Shown one piece after another: positions 25,761-34,421 of a stretch of DNA of 64,000 bases. Under the pieces are notes generated by a model, which was not told the origin of the DNA, made no database searches, and saw only the letters and a program-made list of their open reading frames with translations. The stretch covers positions 1 to 64,000 of the forward strand of contig JAHIXK010000010.1 in the NCBI GenBank assembly GCA_018815245.1, read 5' to 3'. This DNA is from Gammaproteobacteria bacterium. GTDB taxonomy: Bacteria > Pseudomonadota > Gammaproteobacteria > Burkholderiales > Burkholderiaceae_B. The stretch's first letter is position 1, and every line of letters begins with the position of its first letter. Made by a program: the position numbers and the translations under genes.

Positions 25761-27604
25761 AGCCCCAAACGCTCCAGTGTCGAAGAGGTTGGGCGACCTT
25801 CGGTGTCCCAGCCGCGCAGGTCATAGTACTCGGGCAACATTTTGTCGATGCCGTTGACCAAGCCTTTGGCGGGGCCTACTTTGGCCGCGTCTTTCTTCAG
25901 GCGTGCGGGCAGGTCGTCATCGGCTTTGGTAAAGCCAGCTTCCAGGTTGAACTGGCGTTCCATGTTCCAAATGCGCTCGCCCATGGTTTCCAGGTTGGCC
26001 ATGTCGAACTCTTCGCCACAGGCTGCGGCCACTTGGGGCTGAACGTCGGCCAGTGTCCAGGCAAAGCTGGTGAACACGCAAATACCGGCCGAGTCGAAAA
26101 TCGCAGTGGCATCTTGAAACGCTTTCACCAAACCGGCCTTGCCCTCTGTAACCAAGGGGTCGGTTTTTACAGGGATGCCCAACACTTCAGAGGCGACCGT
26201 GTAACCGCGCAGGTGGCAGGCACCGCGATTGGAAGTGGCATACGCCAAGCCCATGCCCTGAATGCCACGTGAATCGTAGGCCGGGAATTCCTGACCCTTC
26301 ACGCTCATCGACAATTCTGGGTGACCATACTTTTCAGTCAAACGCTTGGAGCCCTGACCAATTTCAACACCAAAGCCTTCGGCGTTGCAGGTGTCTTCAC
26401 TCAACTTCACCAAGGCTTGCGCTGAACCAAACGGGGCCTTGCAACCCAGTTGCGCTTCAGTCAGCACGCCCATTTCGTACAATTCCATCACTGCGGAAAT
26501 GGTGGCACCCAGTGAAATCGGGTCTATGCCGTGTTCGTTGCACAGGAAGTTGACGTAGGTCAATGCTTCCAGGTCATTAACGCCATTCGATGAACCCAAA
26601 GCCCAAGCCGCTTCGTATTCCAGGCCGCCCGAAGCGCCGTGGTACTGGGGCTTGTTTTCCACGGTGAAGTGGGTTTCATCAATTTTGGAAATACGGCCGC
26701 ATGCAATGGTGCAACCAAAGCAGGCCTGGTTGGTCACCAGGTTGGCCTTGCCATCGGTTTTGCGGGGCTCGTGCATCTTCTCGCCAGAAATGTCTTTGGC
26801 ACCTTCGAAAATCACATCGCGATGGTTGTTCGTGGGCATGGCACCCATTTCGTTGATCACGTTCATCAACACTTGCGTGCCGTAAGTGGGCAAGCCAGTG
26901 CCGGTCACTGCGTTTTCCGCGAGAATCTTTTTCTTCTCGTAGGTCACCTTCATGAATTCCTTGGGATTGGCAATGTTGCCAACACCCTTGGTACCGCGCA
27001 CAGCAATGGCTTTCACATTCTTGGAACCCATCACAGCGCCCACGCCTGAACGGCCGGCAGCGCGGTGCAAATCGTTCACAATGGCTGCGTAAAGCACCTG
27101 GTTTTCACCGGCCTTGCCGATACAACACACGCGCATCAGTGGGTCCTGGTGCTTGGTTTTGATGGCAGGTTCGGTGTCCCACACGCTCTTGCCCCACAGG
27201 TCAGAAGCGTCCATCAACCTGGCTTTTTCGTTTTCAATCAACAGGTACACGGGCTTGGGCGACTTGCCTTCCATGATCACCATGTCCCAGCCTGCACTTT
27301 TCAGTTCGTTGCCGAAGTAGCCACCGGAGTTCGAACAAGCGATTGCGCCGGTCAAGGGGCCTTTGGTGATCACTGAATAGCGGCCACCGGTGGAGGCCAT
27401 GGTGCCGGTCAGCGGGCCTGTTGCATAAATGATTTTATTTTCGGGCGAAAGTGGATCCACTTTCGCGCTCACTTCTTCCACAAAGTACTTGGTGGCCAAA
27501 CCACGCTGGCCAAGGTAGCTTTTCGCCCAATCCATTCTCAAGTCTTCAGTTGTGCAGGTGCCTGATGTCAGGTTCACGCGCAGTACTTTACCGGTCCATG
27601 CCAT
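25757..27604 (-). CDS. aorB: Aldehyde:ferredoxin oxidoreductase, tungsten-type catalytic subunit (AorB-like)
   Basis: A 615-residue AOR-family enzyme which oxidises aldehydes to acids with a tungsten (or molybdenum) bis-pterin and one 4Fe-4S cluster. Seen: N-terminal WTGKVLRVNLTSG, LGQRGLATKYFVEE, the GPLTGT and GRSGVGAVMGSKNVKAIAVRG pterin-binding stretches, and the cluster ligands C-x2-C-x3-C (CFGCTIAC) with a later Cys in AGICVF. The start ATG at 27604 has GGGAG upstream; longer in-frame extension is unlikely. It lies between the Fe-S subunit and FAD subunit genes, the Aromatoleum-type order. Confidence 0.92.
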   Translation of the reverse strand: MAWTGKVLRVNLTSGTCTTEDLRMDWAKSYLGQRGLATKYFVEEVSAKVDPLSPENKIIYATGPLTGTMASTGGRYSVITKGPLTGAIACSNSGGYFGNELKSAGWDMVIMEGKSPKPVYLLIENEKARLMDASDLWGKSVWDTEPAIKTKHQDPLMRVCCIGKAGENQVLYAAIVNDLHRAAGRSGVGAVMGSKNVKAIAVRGTKGVGNIANPKEFMKVTYEKKKILAENAVTGTGLPTYGTQVLMNVINEMGAMPTNNHRDVIFEGAKDISGEKMHEPRKTDGKANLVTNQACFGCTIACGRISKIDETHFTVENKPQYHGASGGLEYEAAWALGSSNGVNDLEALTYVNFLCNEHGIDPISLGATISAVMELYEMGVLTEAQLGCKAPFGSAQALVKLSEDTCNAEGFGVEIGQGSKRLTEKYGHPELSMSVKGQEFPAYDSRGIQGMGLAYATSNRGACHLRGYTVASEVLGIPVKTDPLVTEGKAGLVKAFQDATAIFDSAGICVFTSFAWTLADVQPQVAAACGEEFDMANLETMGERIWNMERQFNLEAGFTKADDDLPARLKKDAAKVGPAKGLVNGIDKMLPEYYDLRGWDTEGRPTSSTLERLGL

Positions 27605-27636
27605 TTGTATTACTCCCTTCTCTCTGTTCTTTTGAA

Positions 27637-28110
27637 TTACGCGTGAGCCTGGTTGCTCAGTTTTTCGGCCCACTGCTTCATCTTGTCCAAACCTGTCCAG
27701 TTGGAATCCACAAAAGTGATCGCACCGGTTGGGCAGGCGGTTGCGCACGCGGGGTCGCCGCCGCACAGGTCGCACTTCTGCACCTTGCCGGTTTCCTGCA
27801 CGTAATTCACTGTGCCGAACGGGCAAGCGATTGTGCACACCTTGCAACCCACGCAGGTGTCTTCCGACACAACCTTCACACCGGTGATTTTGTCCATCGT
27901 GATTGCTTCAACCGGGCAAGCATGCAAACACCAGGCTTCATCGCACTGGGTACAGGTGTAAGGCACTTTTTTGCCGGTGTGGTGAAAGTCGAACACCTTG
28001 ATTCGCGACAAAGACGTGTTGAAAACCTGATAGTTTTCGTAGCTACACGCCATTTCACACTGCAGGCAGCCCGTGCATTTGTCGGGCGTGATGTGAAGAG
28101 ATTTTTGCAT
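27637..28110 (-). CDS. aorA: Polyferredoxin-like Fe-S subunit of aldehyde oxidoreductase (AorA-like)
   Basis: A 157-residue protein with four cysteine groups of C-x2-C-x2-C-x3-C type or variants: CTGCLQCEMAC, CTQCDEAWCLHACP, CVGCKVCTIACP and CDLCGGDPACATACP. This predicts four 4Fe-4S clusters, as in AorA subunits and DmsB/HycB-like electron carriers. It is first in the operon, 32 bases before aorB, and has a sigma-54 promoter upstream. It likely carries electrons between the tungsten subunit and the FAD subunit, and may form the filament known for the Aromatoleum enzyme. Confidence 0.88.
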   Translation of the reverse strand: MQKSLHITPDKCTGCLQCEMACSYENYQVFNTSLSRIKVFDFHHTGKKVPYTCTQCDEAWCLHACPVEAITMDKITGVKVVSEDTCVGCKVCTIACPFGTVNYVQETGKVQKCDLCGGDPACATACPTGAITFVDSNWTGLDKMKQWAEKLSNQAHA

Positions 28111-28171
28111 CCCGTTGTTCCTCGCTTTTTTGGTTTAATTGGTTCTTCGCACTACATACGGTGCTTACTTA

Positions 28172-28188
28172 TGCAATAAGCCTGCCAA
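28172..28188 (-). promoter_or_regulatory. Sigma-54 promoter of the aor operon
   Basis: Minus strand TGGCAGGCTTATTGCA has GG and GC separated by exactly 10 bases and the TTGC core. It lies about 65 bases before aorA. Confidence 0.75.
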
Positions 28189-28268
28189 CCAGAAAAGATA
28201 ATTTGAACAGGTCACGGCAACAAGTTTCTGAATTTCAGCGCAACGACCCGGCACCTGAAATCACATGC

Positions 28269-28284
28269 GTTTCATTTTGCAACA
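28269..28284 (-). promoter_or_regulatory. Candidate activator site upstream of the aor promoter
   Basis: Minus strand TGTTGCAAAATGAAAC matches the pedF-side element TGTTTCAAACTGACAC at 13 of 16 positions and stands about 80 bases upstream of the -24 box, a usual enhancer distance. Confidence 0.5.
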
Positions 28285-28302
28285 CATGTGCCAATAAAAA
28301 AA

Positions 28303-28327
28303 CCCCGCTCAACGGCGGGGCCTTTTA
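28303..28327 (-). terminator. Intrinsic terminator after the MoxJ-like gene
   Basis: CCCCGC-TCAAC-GGCGGGG stem; on the minus strand it is followed by seven T. It ends the cytochrome/binding-protein transcript and separates it from the aor operon. Confidence 0.85.
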
Positions 28328-28348
28328 CAACACGCACCCTGAACTGAA

Positions 28349-29221
28349 TCAAGGGCGCATGTATTTCACGCCGTACTTGGCAAATATTTTCTCAAGCTCG
28401 CCCGATTCTTTCAACTCGTTCATGGCCACAGTCAACTTCTCGGCCAGTTCCTTGTTGGACTTTTTGGTGGCCATGCCCACAGCCCAGCCTTTTGGAGGCA
28501 GTGAATTGTGGGGCACTTTTGACACATAAAAATCCGCTTTCCTGTCGGGGTATTGGTGCAAAGCCCATTCCAGTTCGGCCCGCGTGGCCATTACTGCTAC
28601 CAATTCACCGCTGACCATGGCGTCCACAGCCTCTTTCGGCGTTTTGAAATTGACCAGGTTATTGGCATACATCGCCCCATCGGCGCCCGCCAGCATGATG
28701 CTGGGCAAGGCAGCCGCTTCGGCACCTATTTTGTTGCCTGCCTCGGAAAACGGCGCAAGGCTGTCCAGCGAAGGCAGCTTTTTGGTGTTGCGCGCCACAT
28801 AAATGTCATCGCGCGTGTAGGGCGAGAAGAACAAGGCCTGATCTTCTTTCTGCATGATGTAAGCGTCTACCGGCGCATGCATCAAGACATCAGCGGGCGC
28901 GCCCGCCAGGTAATGCCCACGCGTTACCATGTTGCGAATGTCATCCGAAAACTCTTCGTCTTCAGTGAACGCACGCACCTTCAACCCAAGCCCCAGCTTG
29001 GTGGCCAATGCACGTGCAATGTCCACGTCAATGCCCTTGCCTTCGTGGGAATAAGGTGCAAGATAGTTGTACACAGCAACGGTCAACACACCGGAAGCCT
29101 GAACCCTGGCCCAATCAGTCAGTTCCTGCGCAACCGCGCTGGCCTGAAATGAAAGGGTGAGAACCACAGCACCCAGCGCCTTGAAAAAGGAATATCGACT
29201 CGCTTGAACAGACGCGCTCAT
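28349..29221 (-). CDS. Quinoprotein-associated periplasmic binding protein (MoxJ/XoxJ-like)
   Basis: A 290-residue protein with a signal peptide ending SAVAQE and the solute-binding fold type 3 (LTVAVYNYLAPYSHEGKGIDVD split, then RALATKLGL). The cluster context points to the MoxJ-2/XoxJ family, whose members accompany PQQ dehydrogenases rather than an ABC permease. XoxJ is thought to help mature or activate the dehydrogenase. An AGGAGA site precedes the ATG at 29221. It lies 24 bases after the cytochrome gene, in one operon with it. Confidence 0.8.
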   Translation of the reverse strand: MSASVQASRYSFFKALGAVVLTLSFQASAVAQELTDWARVQASGVLTVAVYNYLAPYSHEGKGIDVDIARALATKLGLGLKVRAFTEDEEFSDDIRNMVTRGHYLAGAPADVLMHAPVDAYIMQKEDQALFFSPYTRDDIYVARNTKKLPSLDSLAPFSEAGNKIGAEAAALPSIMLAGADGAMYANNLVNFKTPKEAVDAMVSGELVAVMATRAELEWALHQYPDRKADFYVSKVPHNSLPPKGWAVGMATKKSNKELAEKLTVAMNELKESGELEKIFAKYGVKYMRP

Positions 29222-29245
29222 GAATTGTCTCCTGCCGGGGTGAAT

Positions 29246-29701
29246 TTATTCGAACGAGCGTGTTTCAACGTAAGCCTTGATGGCCCAAATGGCTTCCTGA
29301 CTCAGGATACCCGCGAATGCAGGCATGTACACGCGGTCACCTCGAACCTTGCCACCCAACACGGAATTGCGAAAGTACACATCCATCTCGGCTTTGCATT
29401 GTTCCTTTGCCTTCTTGCCAGCAAAGGAATCACATTCTGAGTTCATTTTGCGAAGGTCTGGGGAAATACCACCGCTGATGGCTTCCAATCCGTGACAGCG
29501 TGCGCAGTTTTGGTTGTAGGCAGAGCTGCCTACACGAATGGCTTCTTTGTCGCCCACGTAGGGGTTGGTTTCCAGCATGTCATCGCCCAAGGGCTTCAAG
29601 GTAGACACATCAACGACCTGTGGGGTGACATCGCCGTGCGCGAAAGCCACGGTTGCAGCAATGGAAAAAATGGTTGCCACGAGGGCTTTACGAACTAACA
29701 T
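29246..29701 (-). CDS. pedF: Cytochrome c-550 PedF, electron acceptor of PQQ alcohol dehydrogenase
   Basis: A 151-residue periplasmic cytochrome with a signal peptide ending AFAHGDVTPQ and one heme motif CARCH, preceded by NPYVGDKEAIRVGSSAYNQN. PedF/ExaB-type cytochromes take electrons from PQQ ethanol dehydrogenases and pass them to the oxidase. ATG 29701 is chosen (AGGAG 6 bases upstream) over the GTG codon just before it. First gene of a two-gene operon with the MoxJ-like protein, behind a sigma-54 promoter. Confidence 0.88.
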   Translation of the reverse strand: MLVRKALVATIFSIAATVAFAHGDVTPQVVDVSTLKPLGDDMLETNPYVGDKEAIRVGSSAYNQNCARCHGLEAISGGISPDLRKMNSECDSFAGKKAKEQCKAEMDVYFRNSVLGGKVRGDRVYMPAFAGILSQEAIWAIKAYVETRSFE

Positions 29702-29746
29702 CACAACTCCTGTATTTCTAATAATGATTCAACACCCTCAGCTTAC

Positions 29747-29762
29747 TGCAATCCCCATGCCA
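29747..29762 (-). promoter_or_regulatory. Sigma-54 promoter of pedF
   Basis: Minus strand TGGCATGGGGATTGCA: GG and GC are 10 bases apart. It lies 46 bases before the pedF start. Confidence 0.75.
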
Positions 29763-29860
29763 CCCTATTCCCTTGAGTTTGTGAATTAGTTTTACCAATT
29801 GTGACAAATCGCGAACTGTATGGCTCACAAAGAATTTATGTGCTACTTTTTATCAATTGG

Positions 29861-29876
29861 TGTTTCAAACTGACAC
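29861..29876 (+). promoter_or_regulatory. Candidate activator site for pedF
   Basis: TGTTTCAAACTGACAC, about 100 bases upstream of the pedF -24 box. Nearly the same element precedes pqqA (34082). Confidence 0.55.
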
Positions 29877-29890
29877 ACCATGGAATGAGT

Positions 29891-29906
29891 TGGCACAGCG
29901 CTTGCA
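29891..29906 (+). promoter_or_regulatory. Sigma-54 promoter of the activator gene
   Basis: TGGCACAGCGCTTGCA is a near-perfect match to the TGGCAC-N5-TTGCA consensus. It lies 115 bases before the activator start, so the activator may drive its own gene. Confidence 0.75.
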
Positions 29907-30020
29907 TAAGGCAACACAGGGCTGGAACACAAAATCAAATCAATACGTTCAGTGCCAATACAAGTTGCATTAAAAATCATACTTATAAAACGCAGCACGA
30001 CAAGAAAGCAGGAGACATGG

Positions 30021-32468
30021 ATGACATTCTTATCCGAGCGGGACGGCGGCGGCATTGCGTCCAATGCGCAGGTTATTGAACTGATTGACCCCGGCACGGA
30101 AGGGCACCTGGAGTTTATTCGCCGGGCGCACCAGCGATCCACGGCCGCCGGATTGGACACATCTTCCAAAGTCGACATTTCCCCCCCTCCTTCCAGCGCA
30201 CTGAAGGAATTGGTTGAAAAAAACAACCGCCTCAAATCATGCGCCCTGCCTTTCATGGAAACGCTGTACGAGCAGGTGGTGAACACCCACAGCATGGTGT
30301 TGCTGACCGATGCCAGTGGAACGATTATCGAGTCACTGGGTGACGATGATTTTCTTGTGAAAGCCCAGAAGGTGGCTTTGGCTCCCGGCGTAACCTGGAG
30401 CGAAGAACACAAGGGCACCAACGCCATTGGTACGGCCCTGATTGAAGAAATTCCCACCGTGGTACACGGGCAGGATCACTTTCTGGACGTGAACCGTTTT
30501 CTGACCTGTTCAGCCGCACCCATTTTTGACCCCAACGGCGTGGCCATTGGCGTGCTCGACGTAACGGGCGACTACCGCAGCTACCACCGCCACACCATGG
30601 GCCTGGTGCGCATGTCGGCACAAATGATTGAAAACCATTTGTTCAACAGTTCATTTCAAGACGCAATTATTGTGCAGTTTCACCAGCGCGGTGAATTTCT
30701 CGGTTCTGTGGTGGAAGGCGCTGCAGCCTTTTCGCCGGCCGGCAAATTCCTGGCCGCCAACCGTGCGGCAATGGTGCAGTTTGGCATGTCCAGCAACGCC
30801 CTGAAAAGCCACACCTTCAGCTCCCTGTTTGGCATGCCCCTGTCGGCATTGATCGACCATTACCGCACCTGCAACCCCATTCCTCTCATTTTGTGTTTGC
30901 ACAACGGCAACCAGGTTACTGCGCGTGCAAGCCTGGGCAGCGTGGGTCGGGGTCGCATTTTTGATTCCGTGGGTTTGGTGAAAAACAACGCCGATGCAGC
31001 TGTGGTTCAAAATGCAGCCCCTGCCCCGCAAAAAGCGAATACCACCTGCCAGAAAAGCCGACACCTTTCCAGCCTGAAATACCTGAACACGGGCGACCCT
31101 CAAGTGGCCAGGATCATCGAGAAAGTAGGCAAGGTCATCGACAAAGACATTCCCATTTTGATTCTTGGCGAAACCGGTACAGGCAAGGAAATTCTTGCAC
31201 AGGCCATTCACAATGATTCGCCCCGGCAAGACAAACCTTTCGTTGCAGTGAACTGCGCATCCATACCCGAAACACTGATTGAATCGGAATTGTTTGGCTA
31301 CGAAGACGGCGCATTCACAGGCGCGAAGAAAAAAGGCTCGCAAGGCCGTATTTTGCAAGCCAATGGCGGCACCCTTTTTCTGGATGAAATCGGGGACATG
31401 CCCATTTCGCTGCAGGCGCGCTTGCTGCGCGTGCTGCAAGAACGGGTCGTAACGCCACTGGGCAGCCAGAAAAGCATCCCGGTGAATTTGCAGGTAATTT
31501 GTGCCACACACCGCAACCTTCGCGACCAAATTGCAACAGGCCACTTCCGGGAAGACTTGTATTATCGCCTGCACGGTTTGGTGGTTCGGCTGCCTGCGTT
31601 GCGTGAACGGACTGATCTTCAGAAAATCATTCAGCGCATTCTGGAAAACGAATCACACAACCCGCGCATCCGCGTGTCTGCTGAAGTAATGAAGGCTTTC
31701 ACCACGCACGGCTGGCCCGGCAACATTCGCCAGTTGACCAATATTTTGCGAACAGCCAGCGTGATGACTGACGACGCCGAAACCATTGAGTGGGATCACC
31801 TGCCCGATGACTTTCTGGACGAATGGCGCGCGCTACGCCTGGACACCAAACTGCACAGCAAGCACACGGTGGAAGCCGTCATCGAAGCCAAGGCAATGCC
31901 GGTCACAGCAGAACCTGAGCGCGCCGCACCAGCAGCCCAAAACCGCCCGCAATTCAGCGTGCGCAGCAATTTTTCAGTTCAAACCAAAGGCGCCGGGTTT
32001 AATCCAAAACCGCCTTTGGCAAGTGGCCCGGCTCATGGTGTAGCCCCACGAAGCAAGGCCAGCCTGTTTGATGTTCAAGTTCACCGGGGGCACGGTGGTG
32101 GCGTGGCCAACAAACCCCACGGACTGGATCAAACCTTCAGCAAGTTCCGCGAAGGCCGGTTCGACACTTGGCAACACCCGAACAAACACGAGCAGCGTGA
32201 CGAGCATGCCATTCCATCCGTGTCACCAACGCCCCGATTCAAAGACGATGGTTTCGACACCCGCGCTTACGATGCCAGGGCACAAGGTTATCTGGGTGCC
32301 CGCCAATCGGCGGCGCGCGCGCCCATCGACAACCCGATCAACCTGGATGATCTTGAATCACGCGCCATTCAGGAAGCGCTTGAAACCTGTCGAGGCAACG
32401 TGAGCGCCGCGGCCAGAATGTTGGGCATTTCGAGAAACACCATTTACAGGCGATTGAACGCCAAGTAG
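30021..32468 (+). CDS. AcoR-type sigma-54-dependent activator
   Basis: An 815-residue activator. N-terminal sensor region with a GAF-like domain (about 70-215) in the AcoR pattern (KGTNAIGTAL, CSAAPIFDPNG). AAA+ domain (about 345-585): Walker A GETGTGKE (383-390), the sigma-54 contact loop GAFTGA (430-435), Walker B GGTLFLDE (449-456). C-terminal Fis-type helix-turn-helix (776-815). Between AAA+ and HTH is an unusual linker of about 170 residues, rich in Pro, Arg, His and Gln. ATG 30021 has AGGAGA upstream. It likely senses an alcohol or aldehyde and activates the surrounding -24/-12 promoters. Confidence 0.9.
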   Translation: MTFLSERDGGGIASNAQVIELIDPGTEGHLEFIRRAHQRSTAAGLDTSSKVDISPPPSSALKELVEKNNRLKSCALPFMETLYEQVVNTHSMVLLTDASGTIIESLGDDDFLVKAQKVALAPGVTWSEEHKGTNAIGTALIEEIPTVVHGQDHFLDVNRFLTCSAAPIFDPNGVAIGVLDVTGDYRSYHRHTMGLVRMSAQMIENHLFNSSFQDAIIVQFHQRGEFLGSVVEGAAAFSPAGKFLAANRAAMVQFGMSSNALKSHTFSSLFGMPLSALIDHYRTCNPIPLILCLHNGNQVTARASLGSVGRGRIFDSVGLVKNNADAAVVQNAAPAPQKANTTCQKSRHLSSLKYLNTGDPQVARIIEKVGKVIDKDIPILILGETGTGKEILAQAIHNDSPRQDKPFVAVNCASIPETLIESELFGYEDGAFTGAKKKGSQGRILQANGGTLFLDEIGDMPISLQARLLRVLQERVVTPLGSQKSIPVNLQVICATHRNLRDQIATGHFREDLYYRLHGLVVRLPALRERTDLQKIIQRILENESHNPRIRVSAEVMKAFTTHGWPGNIRQLTNILRTASVMTDDAETIEWDHLPDDFLDEWRALRLDTKLHSKHTVEAVIEAKAMPVTAEPERAAPAAQNRPQFSVRSNFSVQTKGAGFNPKPPLASGPAHGVAPRSKASLFDVQVHRGHGGGVANKPHGLDQTFSKFREGRFDTWQHPNKHEQRDEHAIPSVSPTPRFKDDGFDTRAYDARAQGYLGARQSAARAPIDNPINLDDLESRAIQEALETCRGNVSAAARMLGISRNTIYRRLNAK

Positions 32469-32508
32469 GCTGCGTTGCCTTGTAGACCAGGCGACCTGAA
32501 TTGCCCGC

Positions 32509-32539
32509 AAAAGCCATCCGGAATCCGGGTGGCTTTTTT
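32509..32539 (+). terminator. Intrinsic terminator after the activator gene
   Basis: AGCCATCCGG-AAT-CCGGGTGGCT stem (one small mismatch) followed by six T; preceded by A-run, so it may work in both directions. Confidence 0.85.
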
Positions 32540-32562
32540 CTTGCCAAAAGTCCCTGAACACT

Positions 32563-32579
32563 TGTCACAAAACTGTCAC
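32563..32579 (+). promoter_or_regulatory. Activator site upstream of the porin gene
   Basis: TGTCACAAAACTGTCAC. The same 15-16 bases, reversed, occur at 42812 and 50534. It stands about 130 bases upstream of the porin -24 box. Confidence 0.6.
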
Positions 32580-32709
32580 TCACCTGCTCCAACCGCAAAC
32601 AAACCTGTTTCAAAGCGCACCGCCTGACGCGTACCAACTGTATTTCACATCCATGTCATCAAAAGCCCTACATTTCCATTTATTTCAATAAAAACAACAA
32701 CTTAAATTC

Positions 32710-32725
32710 TGGCATGGCTTTTGCC
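32710..32725 (+). promoter_or_regulatory. Sigma-54 promoter of the porin gene
   Basis: TGGCATGGCTTTTGCC: GG and GC are 10 bases apart with a TTGC core; about 100 bases before the ATG. Confidence 0.7.
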
Positions 32726-32824
32726 CTAATACATTCCAAGCCAGCTTTACTCTGCAGTTCGCTGGCGAGCTTTAAAAAACAAACAAGCAGCAACTTTCAA
32801 AACTAAAACTGGAGGGTTGATCTC

Positions 32825-34012
32825 ATGATCAGCAAAAAATTAGTAGCAGCTTCCATCTTGGCAGCAATGGGGACTTCGGCACACGCAATCGGCTTTAAAG
32901 CGGGCGATTGGGAAATGGATCTATCAGGTTCAGTGAACGCGTACTACAACACAACGAGCTGCGACAATGCAGGTGCAACAGCAAGTGGCGCATTGGGGCT
33001 TTGTGGCACAGCGGGCACGGGACAGGATCAGACATCCATTCAGAACGGTTTGCTGCCCGGTTTCATTATTTTTACCGCTTCAACGAAACAAGCTGGTTAC
33101 GACCTGAAAGCTGTGATTTCGATTGACCCAGGCACAACCAACAACAACGGCGCAGCCGGTGGCGTAGGCCAGAACGTCGGCGATCAGCGTCGCGTGTTCC
33201 TGCAATTCGGCAACGAAACAATGGGCACCATCAAGGCCGGTCGCGACATCGGCCTGTTTGGTCAAAACGCAATTTTGAACGACATGTCTTTGCTGGCTGT
33301 GGGCGGTGGCTCTGGCTACAACGGCGCACTGAACACAACACTGGGCGGCATCGGGTCAGGTTACATCTACACCGAATTCCAGCCACAAATCACTTACACA
33401 ACACCGGCGCTTGGCAATCTGAGCCTGTCGGCAGGCGTATTTCAGCCCAAGGACTTGAATGGCACAACAGCACAAGAAAATGATTCGCCAGGCATGCAAG
33501 CATTGGCCTCTTACAGCCTTGGCGACAGCGGCAAATTGTGGGCTGCTTTGATCAACCAGTCTCAGTCCGGTGCAGCAGGCGCACCCGATGCAGACCTGAC
33601 CGGTTTTGAAGCAGGCGGTACAGTGAATTTTGGTGCCTTGTCATTGACAGGTAACTACTTCACCGGCGAAGGCCTGGGTACAACACTGATCGGTTTCGGT
33701 GGCCGTGACGCTGCTGGAGCCGAACGCGATTCCGACGGCTATCTGGTGCAAGCGACATACAAGGTTGGAAACACCAAGTTTGGTATCAACTATGGTTCAT
33801 CTACACTGGATTCCACAGCTGGCGACCGTGCTGCAAATGCCATCATGCTTGAAGAGACCAACCAGATGGTTCTGGGTGCTTATCACAACCTGACACCCAG
33901 CCTGACACTGGCTGCTGAATACATCACCAACGAACAAACCTATCAGCTGGGCGCACCAAGTGCAAAAGGCGAATCCAACACAATCGCTGTAGGCGCAATC
34001 CTGTTCTTCTAA
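32825..34012 (+). CDS. Gram-negative outer-membrane porin
   Basis: A 395-residue porin with a signal peptide ending TSAHAIGFKAG and a beta-barrel containing QRRVFLQFGNETMGTIKAGRDIGLFG, the loop-3-proximal pattern of betaproteobacterial general porins, and a C-terminal aromatic (AVGAILFF). It lets small solutes across the outer membrane. GGAGGG stands before the ATG. The sigma-54 promoter and activator site upstream place it with the alcohol-oxidation genes, so it may admit alcohols or other substrates, though porins of this family are often unspecific. Confidence 0.88.
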   Translation: MISKKLVAASILAAMGTSAHAIGFKAGDWEMDLSGSVNAYYNTTSCDNAGATASGALGLCGTAGTGQDQTSIQNGLLPGFIIFTASTKQAGYDLKAVISIDPGTTNNNGAAGGVGQNVGDQRRVFLQFGNETMGTIKAGRDIGLFGQNAILNDMSLLAVGGGSGYNGALNTTLGGIGSGYIYTEFQPQITYTTPALGNLSLSAGVFQPKDLNGTTAQENDSPGMQALASYSLGDSGKLWAALINQSQSGAAGAPDADLTGFEAGGTVNFGALSLTGNYFTGEGLGTTLIGFGGRDAAGAERDSDGYLVQATYKVGNTKFGINYGSSTLDSTAGDRAANAIMLEETNQMVLGAYHNLTPSLTLAAEYITNEQTYQLGAPSAKGESNTIAVGAILFF

Positions 34013-34038
34013 TCGTTAACCACCCTCCGTTAACGATT
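34011..34038 (+). repeat. Hairpin at the porin stop codon
   Basis: AATCGTTAAC and GTTAACGATT are perfect 10-bp arms around 8 bases, overlapping the TAA. Followed by the true terminator; it may protect the mRNA end. Confidence 0.5.
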
Positions 34039-34044
34039 ATCCCA

Positions 34045-34075
34045 AGGCGCAAACCCACAAGGTTTGCGCCTTTTT
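34045..34075 (+). terminator. Intrinsic terminator of the porin gene
   Basis: AGGCGCAAACC-CACAA-GGTTTGCGCCT stem followed by TTTT. Confidence 0.92.
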
Positions 34076-34081
34076 GCTTTT

Positions 34082-34097
34082 TGTTTCAAACTGCAAC
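34082..34097 (+). promoter_or_regulatory. Candidate activator site upstream of pqqA
   Basis: TGTTTCAAACTGCAAC, identical in its first 12 bases to the element on the pedF side; about 60 bases upstream of the pqqA -24 box. Confidence 0.5.
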
Positions 34098-34159
34098 AGG
34101 TTGCACACCAAAGTGGACTTATTTTCCACATCACAAAATTTCCGACAAATACCAGTGCA

Positions 34160-34175
34160 CGGCACAGGAATTGCT
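34160..34175 (+). promoter_or_regulatory. Sigma-54 promoter of the pqq operon
   Basis: CGGCACAGGAATTGCT: GG and GC 10 bases apart; only the first base departs from TGGCA. It lies 100 bases before pqqA. Confidence 0.65.
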
Positions 34176-34274
34176 ATTTAAATTTCGAGGACGAACAACA
34201 CGGCGCAAGCCAGGTTCTTCACCGGATCCCCTCGGGGTGCGGTGCATTTTAATAAAGCACAAGGAGGATTTTTC

Positions 34275-34349
34275 ATGCAGTGGACTACACCATCATTCGT
34301 TGACATGCGTTTCGGTTTCGAAATCACCATGTACATCGCCAACCGTTAA
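34275..34349 (+). CDS. pqqA: PqqA, precursor peptide of pyrroloquinoline quinone
   Basis: A 24-residue peptide too short for ordinary gene calling. It begins MQWTTPSFVDMR and has the conserved Glu16 and Tyr20 (FEITMY) that PqqE joins by a carbon-carbon bond and that become the PQQ ring system. A strong AAGGAGG site lies 8 bases before the ATG at 34275. A terminator-like hairpin follows before pqqB. Confidence 0.95.
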   Translation: MQWTTPSFVDMRFGFEITMYIANR

Positions 34350-34365
34350 TTTGACGGTTCGCACA

Positions 34366-34402
34366 GCCCCGGATAGCCTTTCAGGCTGGCGGGGTTTTTT
34401 TT
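34366..34402 (+). terminator. Attenuator/terminator between pqqA and pqqB
   Basis: CCCC...AGCCT-TTC-AGGCT...GGGG stem followed by eight T. A partial terminator here would give far more pqqA than pqqBCDE mRNA, fitting the use of PqqA as substrate. Confidence 0.8.
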
Positions 34403-34421
34403 ACCCCTGAAAAAAGCAATT

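Noticed and set aside
27605-27847. 81-residue N-terminal extension of the aldehyde oxidoreductase
   Set aside because: It overlaps the Fe-S subunit gene, and MAWTGKVLRVNL after a GGGAG site is the usual AOR start.
30017-30079. Alternative ATG at 30017 after AGGAGA, opening a 20-codon frame
   Set aside because: The ATG at 30021, in frame with the activator, has the same ribosome site and leads into conserved domains.
30651-31574. 307-codon open frame on the minus strand
   Set aside because: Antisense to the GAF/AAA+ part of the sigma-54 activator; contains no coherent protein features.
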